Positions 19,691 to 29,509 of a stretch of DNA of 64,000 bases are shown one piece after another. This DNA is from Domibacillus robiginosus (lineage in GTDB: Bacteria; Bacillota; Bacilli; Bacillales; Domibacillaceae): contig NZ_LAHL01000041.1 of NCBI RefSeq assembly GCF_000966195.1, positions 39,551-103,550 on the forward strand, written 5' to 3'. The first letter of the stretch is position 1. Every line of letters starts with the position of its first letter. The notes under the pieces are model-generated. The model searched no databases. It saw nothing but the letters and a program-made list of their open reading frames with translations, and was not told where the DNA came from. A program made the position numbers and the translations under genes.

Positions 19691-19808
19691 TTGACAATGA
19701 TTATTATTTAAATAAGCGATTAAACGAATTTTTTTATCGCTCGATGGTATAGACGGTAAAAAAGTTCATTTAAGATCGAGACTGCTGAGCATTCAGCAGC
19801 TTTTTTTT
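19691..19808 (+). ncRNA. candidate small RNA behind a Fur-like box
   Basis: TTGACA at 19691 overlaps TGACAATGATTATTA (19692-19706), which matches the Fur box core TGATAATNATTATCA with two mismatches. About 80 bases later an intrinsic terminator (CTGCTGA-GCA-TTCAGCAG, then T8; 19782-19808) ends on the plus strand with no ORF in between. The layout is that of a short iron-regulated RNA such as FsrA, but I see no sequence that proves homology, and the -10 box is poor. Confidence 0.35.
19782..19808 (+). terminator. orphan plus-strand terminator
   Basis: The stem CTGCTGA / TTCAGCAG is followed by eight Ts. No protein gene lies upstream on this strand. Confidence 0.7.
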
Positions 19809-19872
19809 ATGAGGCAGGAAAATTTCCTTTGTCTTTTAAAAAAATACATTTATAATGAGAGTTACAAACCTA

Positions 19873-19885
19873 TAATTCCAATTAG
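19873..19885 (+). promoter_or_regulatory. operator-like TAATTCCAATTAG motif upstream of cysP
   Basis: This motif about 95 bases before the CysP-like start matches the ATTCCAATTTG-type sites upstream of the rrf2, yezD and ssuB genes in the sulfur island 30 kb away. It is probably a binding site of the Rrf2/CymR-type sulfur regulator. Confidence 0.45.
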
Positions 19886-19978
19886 TTAACTAGGTTTTAG
19901 ATTTAAATATTCATGAAAATGAACCTTACTTTAAAAAGAGATATTCTATAATTTAATTATAGGAGAAAGGAATAAGAT

Positions 19979-21058
19979 ATGTTATTAACGTATACAGCCA
20001 TTGCCATTGCTTTATTTTTTGCTATGAATATCGGTGCCAGCGGAACAGCTGCTTCAATGGGCGCTGCTTACGGAGCAAATGCGATAAAAAAACGACTAGC
20101 ACTCGTTTTAGTTGCTCTGGCCGCTTTTTTAGGCGCTGTTTTAGGCGGCGGAGAAGTCGCCAAAACGATCGGGGAGGGCATTATTCCTTCTGACCTTTTA
20201 AGTGTTAAAGTCGTTGTTATCATCCTGCTCGGTGCTACACTTACTTTATTTATCTCTAACCTGCTCGGTATTCCACTGTCAACCAGTGAGGTGACGGTTG
20301 GCTCTGTAGTAGGTGTCGGCCTTGCCTACCATAGCTTATTTACTGAAAAGCTCCTGGTTATCTTACTATTTTGGATTATCGTGCCTATCGCTTCTTTTTT
20401 CATTACTTTTTGTATGGGAAAAATCATTGCCCGTGCAGAGAGGCGATGGCCTCAGCTGAAAGGACAGGGTAAATGGGCCAAAGGACTTTCTATATTATTA
20501 GTAGTCGGGGGCTGCTGGGAAGCATTTTCTGCCGGGATGAACAACGTAGCCAACGCGGTTGGCCCATTAATGGGCGCAAATATCATCTCTACTGAAAAAG
20601 GCCTCTGGCTTGGAGCTCTGTTTGTTTCCATTGGAGCTCTGTTAATGGGCAGCAAGGTGCTAGAAACAAATGCGAAGAAAATTACCACCATGTCGTTGTT
20701 AGAAGGCAGCGCCGTTTCATTTACAGGAGGCTCTCTGGTCGTGGCAGCTTCAATATTTGGACTCCCTATCCCGCTTACCCAAGTAACAACATGTGGAATT
20801 CTCGGAGTGGGAACGGCTCAAAGCGGATTTGGATTGTTTCAAAAAGGAATTATTAAACGGATCCTGCTCATATGGGTGATCTCTCCCCTCTTTTCGATTG
20901 TTGTTTCTTACTTTCTCATTAATTTGCTTGTAGAAGTGGATGTATACAACTTAGTAGTGATTTTAAGTGCTTTAATTGCCGCTATCGGTTCCATTAAATT
21001 AATCCAGCACATACGCCAGGAGCAGCGATCTATATATAATGAAGGTGAAGGCATTTAA
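19979..21058 (+). CDS. cysP: PiT-family sulfate permease, CysP-like
   Basis: A 359-residue membrane protein of the phosphate/sulfate (PiT) family with about 10-11 membrane segments and the twin family repeats FAMNIGASGTAASMGAAYG (residues about 14-32) and GMNNVANAVGPLMGAN (about 187-202). The N-terminal motif NIGASG, rather than the phosphate-carrier form with Asn-Asp, and the overall match to B. subtilis CysP favour sulfate uptake. A sulfur-operator-like motif upstream supports this. ATG 19979 follows TAGGAGAAAGG. It is monocistronic with a terminator directly after. A phosphate role cannot be fully excluded. Confidence 0.7.
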   Translation: MLLTYTAIAIALFFAMNIGASGTAASMGAAYGANAIKKRLALVLVALAAFLGAVLGGGEVAKTIGEGIIPSDLLSVKVVVIILLGATLTLFISNLLGIPLSTSEVTVGSVVGVGLAYHSLFTEKLLVILLFWIIVPIASFFITFCMGKIIARAERRWPQLKGQGKWAKGLSILLVVGGCWEAFSAGMNNVANAVGPLMGANIISTEKGLWLGALFVSIGALLMGSKVLETNAKKITTMSLLEGSAVSFTGGSLVVAASIFGLPIPLTQVTTCGILGVGTAQSGFGLFQKGIIKRILLIWVISPLFSIVVSYFLINLLVEVDVYNLVVILSALIAAIGSIKLIQHIRQEQRSIYNEGEGI

Positions 21059-21073
21059 TTAACTTTCAACATC

Positions 21074-21104
21074 CGGAGTAAATACATCATTTACTCCGTT
21101 TTTT
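21074..21104 (+). terminator. terminator of the cysP-like gene
   Basis: The stem CGGAGTAAAT / ATTTACTCCG is followed by T6. Confidence 0.8.
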
Positions 21105-21146
21105 CTGCTGTTTTCCTGTTGCATATGCCCTGTGACCTGCCCTACA

Positions 21147-21947
21147 CTATGTCATGCTTAATCCGCTTTGCTTTCTCATCACTTCTTCACGGAATTTTTT
21201 TTGTTCTTCAGCAGTCAGCGCCTTATGTTTCTTTAAGAATGATTCATACGCCGGAATCACTTCTGTCACCGGCCCAAAGTCTTTTATTTCCCCATACTCC
21301 AGCCAAATGGCTTTGTCACAAAACTCTTTGATCTGCCCCATAGAATGGCTGACAAAAAACATGGTTTTTCCTTTTTGCTTAAACTCAAACATTTTGTTTT
21401 TTGATTTCTGTCCAAAGATCTGATCTCCTACTGAAAGAGCTTCATCCACAATGAGAATATCCGGATTAACGGTGACGGAAATGGCAAAGCCAAGGCGGGA
21501 GCGCATCCCGCTTGAGTACTTTTTAACGGGCTGGTCGATAAATTTTCCGATATCTGTAAAAGAAATAATTTCTGCTTCCATCTCTTGAATTTCTTTTTTC
21601 TTAAAACCGAGCATTAAGCACTTTAGTTCAATATTTTCACGGCCAGTTAACTGGTTATTAAGCCCTGATGAGATAGCGATAATCGAAGCCTGTCCCACCG
21701 TTTTAATCGTTCCGGAGGTTGGAGGTATAACACCGCCTAGTATATTGGAAAGTGTCGATTTTCCTGAACCATTCACCCCGACAAGTCCGATGACATCCCC
21801 TTGATTCGCTGTAAACGAAATGTTCTGAAGAGCATAAAAGTCTTCCCCATATCCCTTCGGCAGTAGTACATCCAAAAGCTTTTCTTTCGGTGATTTGTGC
21901 ATTTTATACTTTTTACATACATTTTGTACAACAACGGTTTCACTCAT
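21147..21947 (-). CDS. tagH: teichoic acid export ATPase TagH (short, TarH-type)
   Basis: This ATPase subunit of the wall teichoic acid exporter energises transfer of undecaprenyl-linked polymer across the membrane with TagG. Walker A GVNGSGKST (about residue 60), signature YSSGMRSRLGFA, and Walker B DILIVDEALSVGD are typical of the polysaccharide-export ABC group. At 266 residues it matches S. aureus TarH and lacks the C-terminal extension of B. subtilis TagH. It lies just downstream of tagG in the same operon. Confidence 0.85.
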   Translation of the reverse strand: MSETVVVQNVCKKYKMHKSPKEKLLDVLLPKGYGEDFYALQNISFTANQGDVIGLVGVNGSGKSTLSNILGGVIPPTSGTIKTVGQASIIAISSGLNNQLTGRENIELKCLMLGFKKKEIQEMEAEIISFTDIGKFIDQPVKKYSSGMRSRLGFAISVTVNPDILIVDEALSVGDQIFGQKSKNKMFEFKQKGKTMFFVSHSMGQIKEFCDKAIWLEYGEIKDFGPVTEVIPAYESFLKKHKALTAEEQKKFREEVMRKQSGLSMT

Positions 21948-21964
21948 TACGTTTCACATCCTGT

Positions 21965-22801
21965 TTATAAGAAATCAACAAACCGATTTCTAAATTTCAC
22001 ATGTAAAGCAGAGCCAACCAGCAGCATAACCAAAATTAAAGACCAAAAATAAAGTGTGTAAGGAGCGTATTCTGTCACATACCATGTCGTTCCTAATAGC
22101 GATGCTCTGTACCCTTCTACCAGATAATAAAGCGGGTTCATTTTCAGTAAAAATGTTAGATCCACGCCCTGTAACACCAGCTGATCGGTATGCCAGATAA
22201 GCGGTGTAACGTACAAAATCATTCTTAAAACAGATTGAACGATTTGTTGTACGTCACGGATGATTGTTGAAAGTGTGGACGTAATCAGAGCCAGGGCCAG
22301 GAGAAAAATTAATGTAGCCAGCATAAAATAAGGCAGCTGGATGTAATATACAGACAGCTTAAAGCTCGTAAATTGTAAAACAATGATAACAACCGCCATT
22401 AGCATTAAATGAGTATAAAAATTAGCCATAATCACAAAGGAAGGAATGGCGCTCATCGGAAAGCTCATTTTAGATATCAATTGAAGTCTCGAATAAATGG
22501 ACTTTGAAGACTTTGAAATAGCAGGGTTTACAAAAAACCAAACAACCATGCCGGTTACCATCCAAATAAAAAAAGGAACGCGGACCTCATTTTCCATTGT
22601 AATCTGCTGTCCACCTCGGACACCGATGCCAAATACCAGCCAGTAAATAGCCAGTTGAATAACCGGATTTAATATTTCCCAAAACCGTCCCAGGTAGTTA
22701 TTAGTATGAGCACTTTTCACCTCGAAAGCTGAAAGCCTCAAGATAAGATAAAAGGAATGCATCTGCTCCCTTGCAATGGTAATCAGTGACTTTATCATAA
22801 C
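21965..22801 (-). CDS. tagG: teichoic acid export permease TagG
   Basis: An ABC-2 type permease of about 278 residues with six hydrophobic segments. The N-terminal amphipathic helix region AHTNNYLGRFWEILNPVIQ is characteristic of O-antigen/teichoic acid exporters. It forms the channel with TagH. ATG 22801 is preferred (AAGGAAGGA upstream); the frame extends to 22852 without a ribosome site. It is 17 bases from tagH and is followed in the same direction. Confidence 0.85.
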   Translation of the reverse strand, partial: VMIKSLITIAREQMHSFYLILRLSAFEVKSAHTNNYLGRFWEILNPVIQLAIYWLVFGIGVRGGQQITMENEVRVPFFIWMVTGMVVWFFVNPAISKSSKSIYSRLQLISKMSFPMSAIPSFVIMANFYTHLMLMAVVIIVLQFTSFKLSVYYIQLPYFMLATLIFLLALALITSTLSTIIRDVQQIVQSVLRMILYVTPLIWHTDQLVLQGVDLTFLLKMNPLYYLVEGYRASLLGTTWYVTEYAPYTLYFWSLILVMLLVGSALHVKFRNRFVDFL

Positions 22802-22913
22802 AGGTGGTCCTTCCTTTAAGCGCAAAATAACGTTGTTACCATCATTGCCCAAAAAACCATATTATAAAAATAATCATGCACAGGTATAACGTTTCTTTAA
22901 ATAAAAAGTAGCC

Positions 22914-24107
22914 TTAAGGCGCTGTTTTTTTGGGGGATAGACTTTTTTCGGGAAACAAGTATCGGACGATATTGTAGCTGGCCTGGCCATTAGAATACGC
23001 GTTCCACTTTTCTGCGTAGCTGCGAATCGCTCCGAGATCAAAACGATTCTCTTGAATACAGTGAATAACCGAAGCAGTATCCCTTACTATAGGCCCCGGA
23101 AGATCCCGTTCAAACCCTTCTGACACTCCCCGGATTTGTTGATATTCTTCTAAATCATATGTAAAAAAAATCATCGGCTTTTGCAGAAGCGAAAATTCAA
23201 CGGGAATCGATGAATAATCTGTTATTAAAAAATCTGCCACCGCAAGCAGCTCATTAATCTCATATTGATCCGAAGAAACATCCACTACGAAATCCAGATA
23301 CTTTTCTTCAAAAGTAAGGTTGTTTTGGACAGCAGGGTGCAGCCGCAGAAGGACCGTATAATTGTTTCCAAGCTGTTCAGCCATTTTTCCGATATCCAGA
23401 CCAAGTACAAAATCCTTTAGTTTATGATCCCGGTATGTAGGAACATACAAAATAACCTTTTTATGCCGAATTACCGGATATTGATCGGTTATCCTTTGCT
23501 TTGCATTATAAAGAGATTTTTTATTAAAAAAGAAATCAGTTCGCGGGACGCCTGTTGGTAATATCTGTGATTTTTGAAGGTGAAAGGATTCGATAAAAAT
23601 ATGAGCCATTTGATCTGAGCCGGCCACTACCTTATGAAATCGGCTATACACCTTTAAAAAGCGTTTTTTTGCTCTCCGGCTTCTTTGTTTGACTGATGTA
23701 TCCTGGAGTCCAAACTTTTTTAATGCCCCTGATGCGTGCCATAATTGTATGCATTCTACACTTTTTTTAAAGTGAACGGCGGCTAGAAATCCGTAATAAT
23801 TGTCCACCAGAACATGCCGCGATGTAGCTAAATGGTATATAGAGCGGATCATGTAAAATGGATTGATTCCAAACACAACCAAATCAATATCAGGACAGTC
23901 TTTGAAGAGATGCACCTTATTCTTTTTACAAAGAACAGCCACTTTTGCAGAAATGTGCTGCTGCCGTATTTCATCCAGCACGTACCGGCTATTATCACCA
24001 AAACTAACTACAAAGGTCGTTTTATCTTGAATGGATAAAACATTAAACAGGAAAAATACGCATTTGAAAAGAAAAAGAAAAAGAAAAATGGCTAGCTCCC
24101 TAACCAT
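22914..24107 (-). CDS. tagB: TagB-like CDP-glycerol glycerophosphotransferase (teichoic acid primase)
   Basis: A 397-residue protein of the CDP-glycerol glycerophosphotransferase family. The N-terminus is strongly hydrophobic ([20 protein letters not shown]), serving as a membrane anchor. The catalytic part shows [35 protein letters not shown] and DFLITDYSS, the family's sugar-phosphate and CDP-binding motifs. Size and WHASGA pattern fit TagB, which adds the first glycerol phosphate to the ManNAc-GlcNAc lipid linkage unit. The start overlaps the tagD end by eight bases. Confidence 0.8.
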   Translation of the reverse strand: MVRELAIFLFLFLFKCVFFLFNVLSIQDKTTFVVSFGDNSRYVLDEIRQQHISAKVAVLCKKNKVHLFKDCPDIDLVVFGINPFYMIRSIYHLATSRHVLVDNYYGFLAAVHFKKSVECIQLWHASGALKKFGLQDTSVKQRSRRAKKRFLKVYSRFHKVVAGSDQMAHIFIESFHLQKSQILPTGVPRTDFFFNKKSLYNAKQRITDQYPVIRHKKVILYVPTYRDHKLKDFVLGLDIGKMAEQLGNNYTVLLRLHPAVQNNLTFEEKYLDFVVDVSSDQYEINELLAVADFLITDYSSIPVEFSLLQKPMIFFTYDLEEYQQIRGVSEGFERDLPGPIVRDTASVIHCIQENRFDLGAIRSYAEKWNAYSNGQASYNIVRYLFPEKSLSPKKTAP

Positions 24108-24498
24108 TTTGAATTACCTTTAAATCTTTTTTGATTTTAGACGTAGAAATGCCAATGGTTCTCGGCAGGTATATGACTTCACAGTATTCTTTAAGGAAAT
24201 CAAAATGTCCCTTCCAATCATCTCCCATTACAAAAAGATCAACCTCGTGTTTAATGACATCTTCAATTTTCTGGTCCCAGCTTTTTTCTGGTATTGCTTC
24301 GTCTACAAAGCGGATCGATTCCACTACATTTTTTCTATTTTCAAAGCTGTGATAAGCCTGTTTATTTTTTCCTTTATTAAACTCATCTGTGGAGAGGCCG
24401 ACGATCAAATAGTCACCTAATGCCTTCGCACGTTTCAGTAAATTTATATGCCCGAAATGAAGTAAATCAAAGGTGCCATACGTTAATACCTTTTTCAT
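24100..24498 (-). CDS. tagD: glycerol-3-phosphate cytidylyltransferase TagD
   Basis: This enzyme makes CDP-glycerol from CTP and glycerol 3-phosphate, the donor for TagB and TagF. The 132-residue length fits the family (129 in B. subtilis). Motifs are [16 protein letters not shown] (HxGH nucleotidyltransferase motif), WDQKIEDV, and [11 protein letters not shown] near the C-terminus. ATG 24498 follows AAGGAGGG. It is the first gene of tagD-tagB-tagG-tagH. Confidence 0.9.
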   Translation of the reverse strand: MKKVLTYGTFDLLHFGHINLLKRAKALGDYLIVGLSTDEFNKGKNKQAYHSFENRKNVVESIRFVDEAIPEKSWDQKIEDVIKHEVDLFVMGDDWKGHFDFLKEYCEVIYLPRTIGISTSKIKKDLKVIQNG

Positions 24499-24639
24499 AT
24501 ACAAGCCCTCCTTTTACTTATGAGAAGAACGTTTTATTTTCATTATTAGTGTAAGGAAAAAACTTTGTTTTTATTCGGAGAAGAGCAAAACTATTAAGGA
24601 TGCAGCTCTTTTTAGTGGAATTGAATAAAAAACTCGTCG

Positions 24640-26844
24640 ATGAAATGGTGTTTGTCAAAGGTTTGTACAGCGTATATATTTATCCCTTTGGTCCATACTA
24701 AAAAGCAGAAATTTATAGGCCGGGGGGAATCATACCTGAATATAAAAAAGCGATTTCGTCAACGCTGTGCTTTGCATTCCATCAATTTCAATGATCACGG
24801 TTTGTTTTTGCAGATTGTATGTTCCGAGTCTGCTTTAGCTAGTCAAGTTTGGACACTGCTGTTTATTGAACGGTATACAGCAAAAAAGAAAGAATATTCT
24901 TTATCGGCTCCCTTCTCTCCCAAAAATATACTGCAGGCTTCTTTAACAGAAAAAGACCTGGAGCAGTTGTTGAAGGAAGGACAGGACTGGGATGTATATG
25001 TTATGACTCCTTCACAGGAGAAAATACGGCTCGCCAGTATGACAGAGCCAGAGCTGCTTTATTTTCTAAAAGACGGCAAAATGCTGATTCCTTTTATAAC
25101 AATTCAGGGAAATATTTCTTTTAAATTACAATCACCTGGTTTGATCGTACGGACTGAACAAATTCAGTTTATCGGAAAAGATCACCTCTTTATAAAAGGA
25201 TGCTTTCTTCATCCTTCATGGAGTAAGCAGCCCGGTCGTTTAAAAGGAATGCTGGTATTGTCTTCAAGTGAAGACGAGTATGCTTATAAAGCACCTTTAA
25301 AGATCGGTAATCGCTTTTCCTCATTAAACGAACATAATCATGGTGTTTCAATTAACTACGAGGCAGTCATACCGATTAAAGAGCTGTTTATCCGAGACTA
25401 TGAAGCGGTCAGATTAAAAGGCCGAATAGAGATTTTATATTCTGAGGCTAATGGGAATAGCATGTCAGCATCGTCTCCCATCAAAGTCAAGTTTGCCCGT
25501 TTTTCAAAAAGAACGCTGATTCGAAAAAGGAATGGGCAAAAGAAAGCCATTACTCTTGCTCCAGCACCAAAAGCAAGGCAGTTAATCATTAGCATTTACC
25601 CTTACAATTTCAAAAAGAATATAAAAGGCAAGATGAATAGTGGCATCGTCTTTTTAAAGAGACATCCTATGATCAAACAGGTATACAAACATGCATTTTA
25701 TTGGCTAGGAAAGCTGCCTTCCAGCAAAAAAGTCATTGTATTTGAAAGTTTTTTAGGGAAACAGTTTAGTGACAATCCCCGTGCTATTTATGAATATTTA
25801 AAACAGCACCAGTATCCATATACCTTTTATTGGAGTGCTGATAAAAAGTGCCTTGATCAATTTAAGGATAAGAATGTGCGCTATGTCCGCCGGTTTTCAC
25901 TCAAATGGCTTTTTATTCTGCCGCGTGCCCGCTTCTGGGTCACAAACAGCCGAATGCCTGTATGGCTTCCGAAGCCAAAACAAACGACTTACCTGCAAAC
26001 GTGGCATGGAACACCATTAAAACGACTGGCTGCAGATATGGATGAAGTATATATACCCGGGACAACAGCCGAAAATTACAAAAAAAACTTTATTAAAGAA
26101 GCGCAGAACTGGGATTATCTTATTTCTCCCAATGCTTATTCAACCGAAATTTTTCGAAGAGCTTTTCAATTTGATAAGGATGTATTGGAAACCGGGTATC
26201 CGCGAAATGACTTTATCAATTATCACGCTGCTGGAGAAACAAAACAAAAGCTGGCTGACAAATATAGTATCCCTTCTTCTAAGAGGGTTATTTTATACGC
26301 CCCTACCTGGCGGGATAATCAATTTTATGGAAAAGGGAAATACCGTTTTGATATTCAGCTGGACCTCGATTTAATGCAAAAAATGTTAGGTGAGGAATTT
26401 GTAATTCTTTTTCGCCTTCACTATTTGGTTTCTGAAAATCTTGATTTAACGGCCTATAAAGGTTTTGCTTACGATGTTTCCCGTCATGAGGACATTCGGG
26501 AATTATATGTGATGGCGGATCTTTTAGTGACGGATTACTCATCTGTATTTTTTGATTATGGTAACTTAAAGCGGCCTATGGTCTTTTACGTATACGATAT
26601 TGAGCAGTACCGGGACCATCTTCGCGGCTTTTATTTCGACTTTGAGAAAGAGGCGCCCGGACCATTGGTGAAGACAACCGAAGAAATGATTCAAGTAATT
26701 AAAGATATGCAGGCAGAGGGATTTCAGCCGTCTGCAAAGCTGGATTCCTTTTTTGAAAAGTTTTGTTATTTAGAACACGGAGATTCAACCCGTAAAGTAG
26801 TCGAAAAAGTCTTTCCAAAACAAAAAACGAACCGGTTTTCTTGA
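24640..26844 (+). CDS. tagF: TagF-like poly(glycerol phosphate) polymerase
   Basis: A 734-residue protein close in size to B. subtilis TagF (746). The N-terminal 330 residues are variable, with beta-rich segments. The C-terminal half is the CDP-glycerol glycerophosphotransferase domain with QTWHGTPLKRLAADM, ETGYPRNDFI, LYAPTWRDNQFYG, FRLHYLV and DLLVTDYSSVFFDY, which include the two catalytic histidine sites. It polymerises glycerol phosphate onto the TagB product. The start is uncertain: ATG 24640 has no ribosome site, whereas GGGGGG precedes codon 33 (CTG 24736). It is divergent from tagD. Confidence 0.8.
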   Translation: MKWCLSKVCTAYIFIPLVHTKKQKFIGRGESYLNIKKRFRQRCALHSINFNDHGLFLQIVCSESALASQVWTLLFIERYTAKKKEYSLSAPFSPKNILQASLTEKDLEQLLKEGQDWDVYVMTPSQEKIRLASMTEPELLYFLKDGKMLIPFITIQGNISFKLQSPGLIVRTEQIQFIGKDHLFIKGCFLHPSWSKQPGRLKGMLVLSSSEDEYAYKAPLKIGNRFSSLNEHNHGVSINYEAVIPIKELFIRDYEAVRLKGRIEILYSEANGNSMSASSPIKVKFARFSKRTLIRKRNGQKKAITLAPAPKARQLIISIYPYNFKKNIKGKMNSGIVFLKRHPMIKQVYKHAFYWLGKLPSSKKVIVFESFLGKQFSDNPRAIYEYLKQHQYPYTFYWSADKKCLDQFKDKNVRYVRRFSLKWLFILPRARFWVTNSRMPVWLPKPKQTTYLQTWHGTPLKRLAADMDEVYIPGTTAENYKKNFIKEAQNWDYLISPNAYSTEIFRRAFQFDKDVLETGYPRNDFINYHAAGETKQKLADKYSIPSSKRVILYAPTWRDNQFYGKGKYRFDIQLDLDLMQKMLGEEFVILFRLHYLVSENLDLTAYKGFAYDVSRHEDIRELYVMADLLVTDYSSVFFDYGNLKRPMVFYVYDIEQYRDHLRGFYFDFEKEAPGPLVKTTEEMIQVIKDMQAEGFQPSAKLDSFFEKFCYLEHGDSTRKVVEKVFPKQKTNRFS

Positions 26845-26858
26845 ACCGGTTCGTTTTT
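26826..26858. terminator. bidirectional terminator between tagF and the GT2 gene
   Basis: The stem AACGAACCGGTT / AACCGGTTCGTT contains the tagF stop in its loop, with T and A runs outside. Confidence 0.8.
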
Positions 26859-26863
26859 CTACT

Positions 26864-28408
26864 TTACTTCACTTTTAACCCCATATTTGAATAAATCGTT
26901 GTGTAAAAGCTGAAGTCACGATTTTGATAACGAATTTGATTTTCATTTAGTTTTCTAATATTGATTTTGTTATAGTCATTGTAACGGAGAAACATTGCAT
27001 AGCCGGACGAGGGAAGCTGATTTAAAAGTTCAAGAGGTACTTCCAGCTTTCCGTGTCCGTTTTTGTTTACCTGAACAGGCAGGGAATATTCCAGATTTAC
27101 ATTTTCTCTGTCTCTAATGATCACATCCGAAATGTTATCAATGTAATCACCGTATACTTTAAACTCCAGACAGTATTTGTCTTCATCAAAACGATCTTCT
27201 TTAAAAATCGCGAGCATTGGCACTCGGATATATCGGTATTTTTCTTCCAGGAACGGTGCTACATGGTAAGGAAGATTGTTTTTAATTAAAACATTTTTTA
27301 CCTTTTCTTTTTTCTCCCACTCAAAAAGCTTTTCAAGCTGCTTCGTTTTGCCTTCTTTAAAGAGCTCATACGCTATTTTATTTAATGGATTAAAAAAATT
27401 ATCAGAGAAGTCGTAACGCAGCCCATCCGTCGTTTTTAGTATCTCGTTAAATTTATTATAATAAAGTGCCTTTATTTTGGTTTTTTGAAAATGGCCTGTG
27501 TTGAACAAACGTGTGATAGAATCAAATTCATATAATCGATTCAGCAGCATTTTTTCTTTTTCTGGCTCTAACTTTTTATCAATAATATAATGAATCACTT
27601 TTATATTACTGTCTGTTTTTTGCATAATATTTGTTTGTTTTGTAAGAGAAGCATTATTGTCGTCGAACCGATTTAAATAATAGATAGGTGCTTTTGTCGT
27701 TGAAATCGTATTACAGTGAATTAATACATCCATAAAAAACTGTTTATCCTCTGCAAACTTCATTTCTGGAAATACAATTTTATTCTCTTTAATGACGCTT
27801 GCTCTTACCATTCTTGCCCGCGGCCCTAAATGCTGAAAAATATGGGGAATTGAGTAAGGTGATATGTTTCTTCGTTCTTTACAGGATTCGTGCTCTCCTA
27901 CAATTTTAGAGCCGTCTGACTTTAACTGTATGGTTCTTCCGACTACGTAATCATCACCTGTTTTCTCTAGAATATGGTACAGAGCCTCCAAGCCTGTCGG
28001 CTCAAGCCAGTCATCTGCATCTAAAAAGGTGATATAGTCAGCGGTAGACAATTGAATGCCCAGATTACGCGGCTGGCCTGGTGTACCTGTGTTACATTCC
28101 AAAAAAACAGCTCGAATGTTATTGTATTTTGCCGCGTATTCTAATAAAATCTCTCTTGAAGAATCCGTTGAACAGTCATCAACTAGCAGATACTCAATAT
28201 GTTTAAACCCCATCGTCTGCCCGATAACAGAATCAATTGTTTTTCTTAAATATTTTTCTGCATTATAAACAGGTGTAATCACGGATACTCTAGCCTTGGC
28301 TGCTTGACTCTCCTTACGGGGCACTTCATAAAATCCGTCTGTATTATAGTCAAAGGAACGACTTTTTGTAAACTTCATGGCTTTATAAATCCATGATGCT
28401 TTAACCAT
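26864..28408 (-). CDS. GT2 glycosyltransferase, TarS/GgaA-like, for teichoic acid decoration
   Basis: About 514 residues; ATG 28408 follows GGGGAGG. The N-terminal GT-A domain has VSVITPVYNAEKYL, LLVDDCSTDSS, TPGQPRNLGI, and the DxD-type FLDADDW. A conserved FAEDKQFFMD segment follows. The C-terminal 250 residues are helical then beta-rich, as in S. aureus TarS and B. subtilis GgaA, which add sugars to wall teichoic acid. There is no membrane span, so it is a peripheral cytoplasmic enzyme. Position within the tag cluster supports the role. The donor sugar is unknown. Confidence 0.75.
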   Translation of the reverse strand: MVKASWIYKAMKFTKSRSFDYNTDGFYEVPRKESQAAKARVSVITPVYNAEKYLRKTIDSVIGQTMGFKHIEYLLVDDCSTDSSREILLEYAAKYNNIRAVFLECNTGTPGQPRNLGIQLSTADYITFLDADDWLEPTGLEALYHILEKTGDDYVVGRTIQLKSDGSKIVGEHESCKERRNISPYSIPHIFQHLGPRARMVRASVIKENKIVFPEMKFAEDKQFFMDVLIHCNTISTTKAPIYYLNRFDDNNASLTKQTNIMQKTDSNIKVIHYIIDKKLEPEKEKMLLNRLYEFDSITRLFNTGHFQKTKIKALYYNKFNEILKTTDGLRYDFSDNFFNPLNKIAYELFKEGKTKQLEKLFEWEKKEKVKNVLIKNNLPYHVAPFLEEKYRYIRVPMLAIFKEDRFDEDKYCLEFKVYGDYIDNISDVIIRDRENVNLEYSLPVQVNKNGHGKLEVPLELLNQLPSSGYAMFLRYNDYNKINIRKLNENQIRYQNRDFSFYTTIYSNMGLKVK

Positions 28409-28601
28409 AAACCTCCCCAGCCTTTCACTTAAAATTTCACTTAACCATCGGTTCCTCTGTCCACAAAACCTCATTCATAGAGGGCCTGCACCCATGATTG
28501 TGATTATTTATTTTTATCGACATAATCTCATTCATTTATTCAGGTTCTAAAAGAGTTTTTAGGTCATCTTTTTTCATGCAGCTGGCCGCAAATTGGATGC
28601 A

Positions 28602-29378
28602 TTATACCCGCTGCTTTGTTGAGCTGACCTCTGCTGCTGCACTGCCATTGCGTATTCTCTCTGCCAGCACTTGAAGGGCAAAAACAGGCAGGACCATTTG
28701 CCTTTTCATTCTTCTCGGTTCGCACAGCAGCCGGTAAAACCATTCTAATCCTAATTTTCGAAACAACTCCGGCGCCCTGCAAATACGGCCGGATAAAATA
28801 TCAAAACTGCCCCCGACACCTATCATCACGCTTGCACCAAGATCGTTTCGAAATCGGTAAATAAATTCTTCTTGTTTTGGATTGCCCGCACCAACCAGTA
28901 AAAGGTCTGGTTTTTCATGAGAGATACGCTTTACAATGAAGCTTTCTTCGTCAGAGCCTGTTTCGAAATAACCATGGTGTGTGCCCGTAACCTGTACATA
29001 TTGATACATTTCTCTCAATTTTTCACCTGCTGCTGTTACAACATCTTCTGTACTTCCAAGTAAAAAAAGCTTTGTAGAAACGCCTGTACTTTCTCGGTGC
29101 TGGAGCAGCGCGTGCAGCATGTCATATCCGCCTACCCGCTCCTTCAATGAATGGCCTAATATTTTAGATGCATAAATAATTCCAATACCGTCTGGCGTAA
29201 TCATATCAGCAGATGAGATCACTTCATGAAAATTTGAATCCTTTTTGGCTTTCATCACGATTTCTGGATTGGCCGTTACGATAAAAGTGGGGAGTGAATG
29301 CTCTATTCTTTCATTCGTCCAGTTTACCGATTCATTCATATTGCTTTCTGCAAATGGAACAGTCAAAATTTTCAGCAC
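28602..29378 (-). CDS. tagA: N-acetylmannosaminyltransferase TagA
   Basis: A WecG/TagA/CpsF-family enzyme that adds ManNAc from UDP-ManNAc to GlcNAc-PP-undecaprenyl, the first committed step of wall teichoic acid. Motifs are TFIVTANPEIVMKA (Thr/Asn/Asp active region), ITPDGIGIIYASKILG, KLFLLGS, GAGNPKQEEFI and GVGGSFDILSG. GTG 29378 after AGGGTGG gives 258 residues, matching B. subtilis TagA (256). A longer frame to 29474 lacks a ribosome site. Confidence 0.85.
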   Translation of the reverse strand: MLKILTVPFAESNMNESVNWTNERIEHSLPTFIVTANPEIVMKAKKDSNFHEVISSADMITPDGIGIIYASKILGHSLKERVGGYDMLHALLQHRESTGVSTKLFLLGSTEDVVTAAGEKLREMYQYVQVTGTHHGYFETGSDEESFIVKRISHEKPDLLLVGAGNPKQEEFIYRFRNDLGASVMIGVGGSFDILSGRICRAPELFRKLGLEWFYRLLCEPRRMKRQMVLPVFALQVLAERIRNGSAAAEVSSTKQRV

Positions 29379-29476
29379 TAAAAAACCACCCTTTGAGTAA
29401 ATTTCGCATTTGTAGCCGGTAGTATGGGCTAAACTTGTGCAAAATATGTTTTCAAAGGATGAAGCTAATTGCATTA

Positions 29477-29509
29477 AAAAACCGCTTACCTAAGTGGATA
29501 AGCGGTTCA
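29477..29509 (-). terminator. minus-strand terminator upstream of tagA
   Basis: The stem AACCGCTTA / TAAGCGGTT is followed by T6 on the minus strand, about 100 bases 5' of tagA. No convincing gene lies upstream on that strand, so it may be a leader attenuator of tagA or the end of a short RNA made from 29510-29760. Confidence 0.55.
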
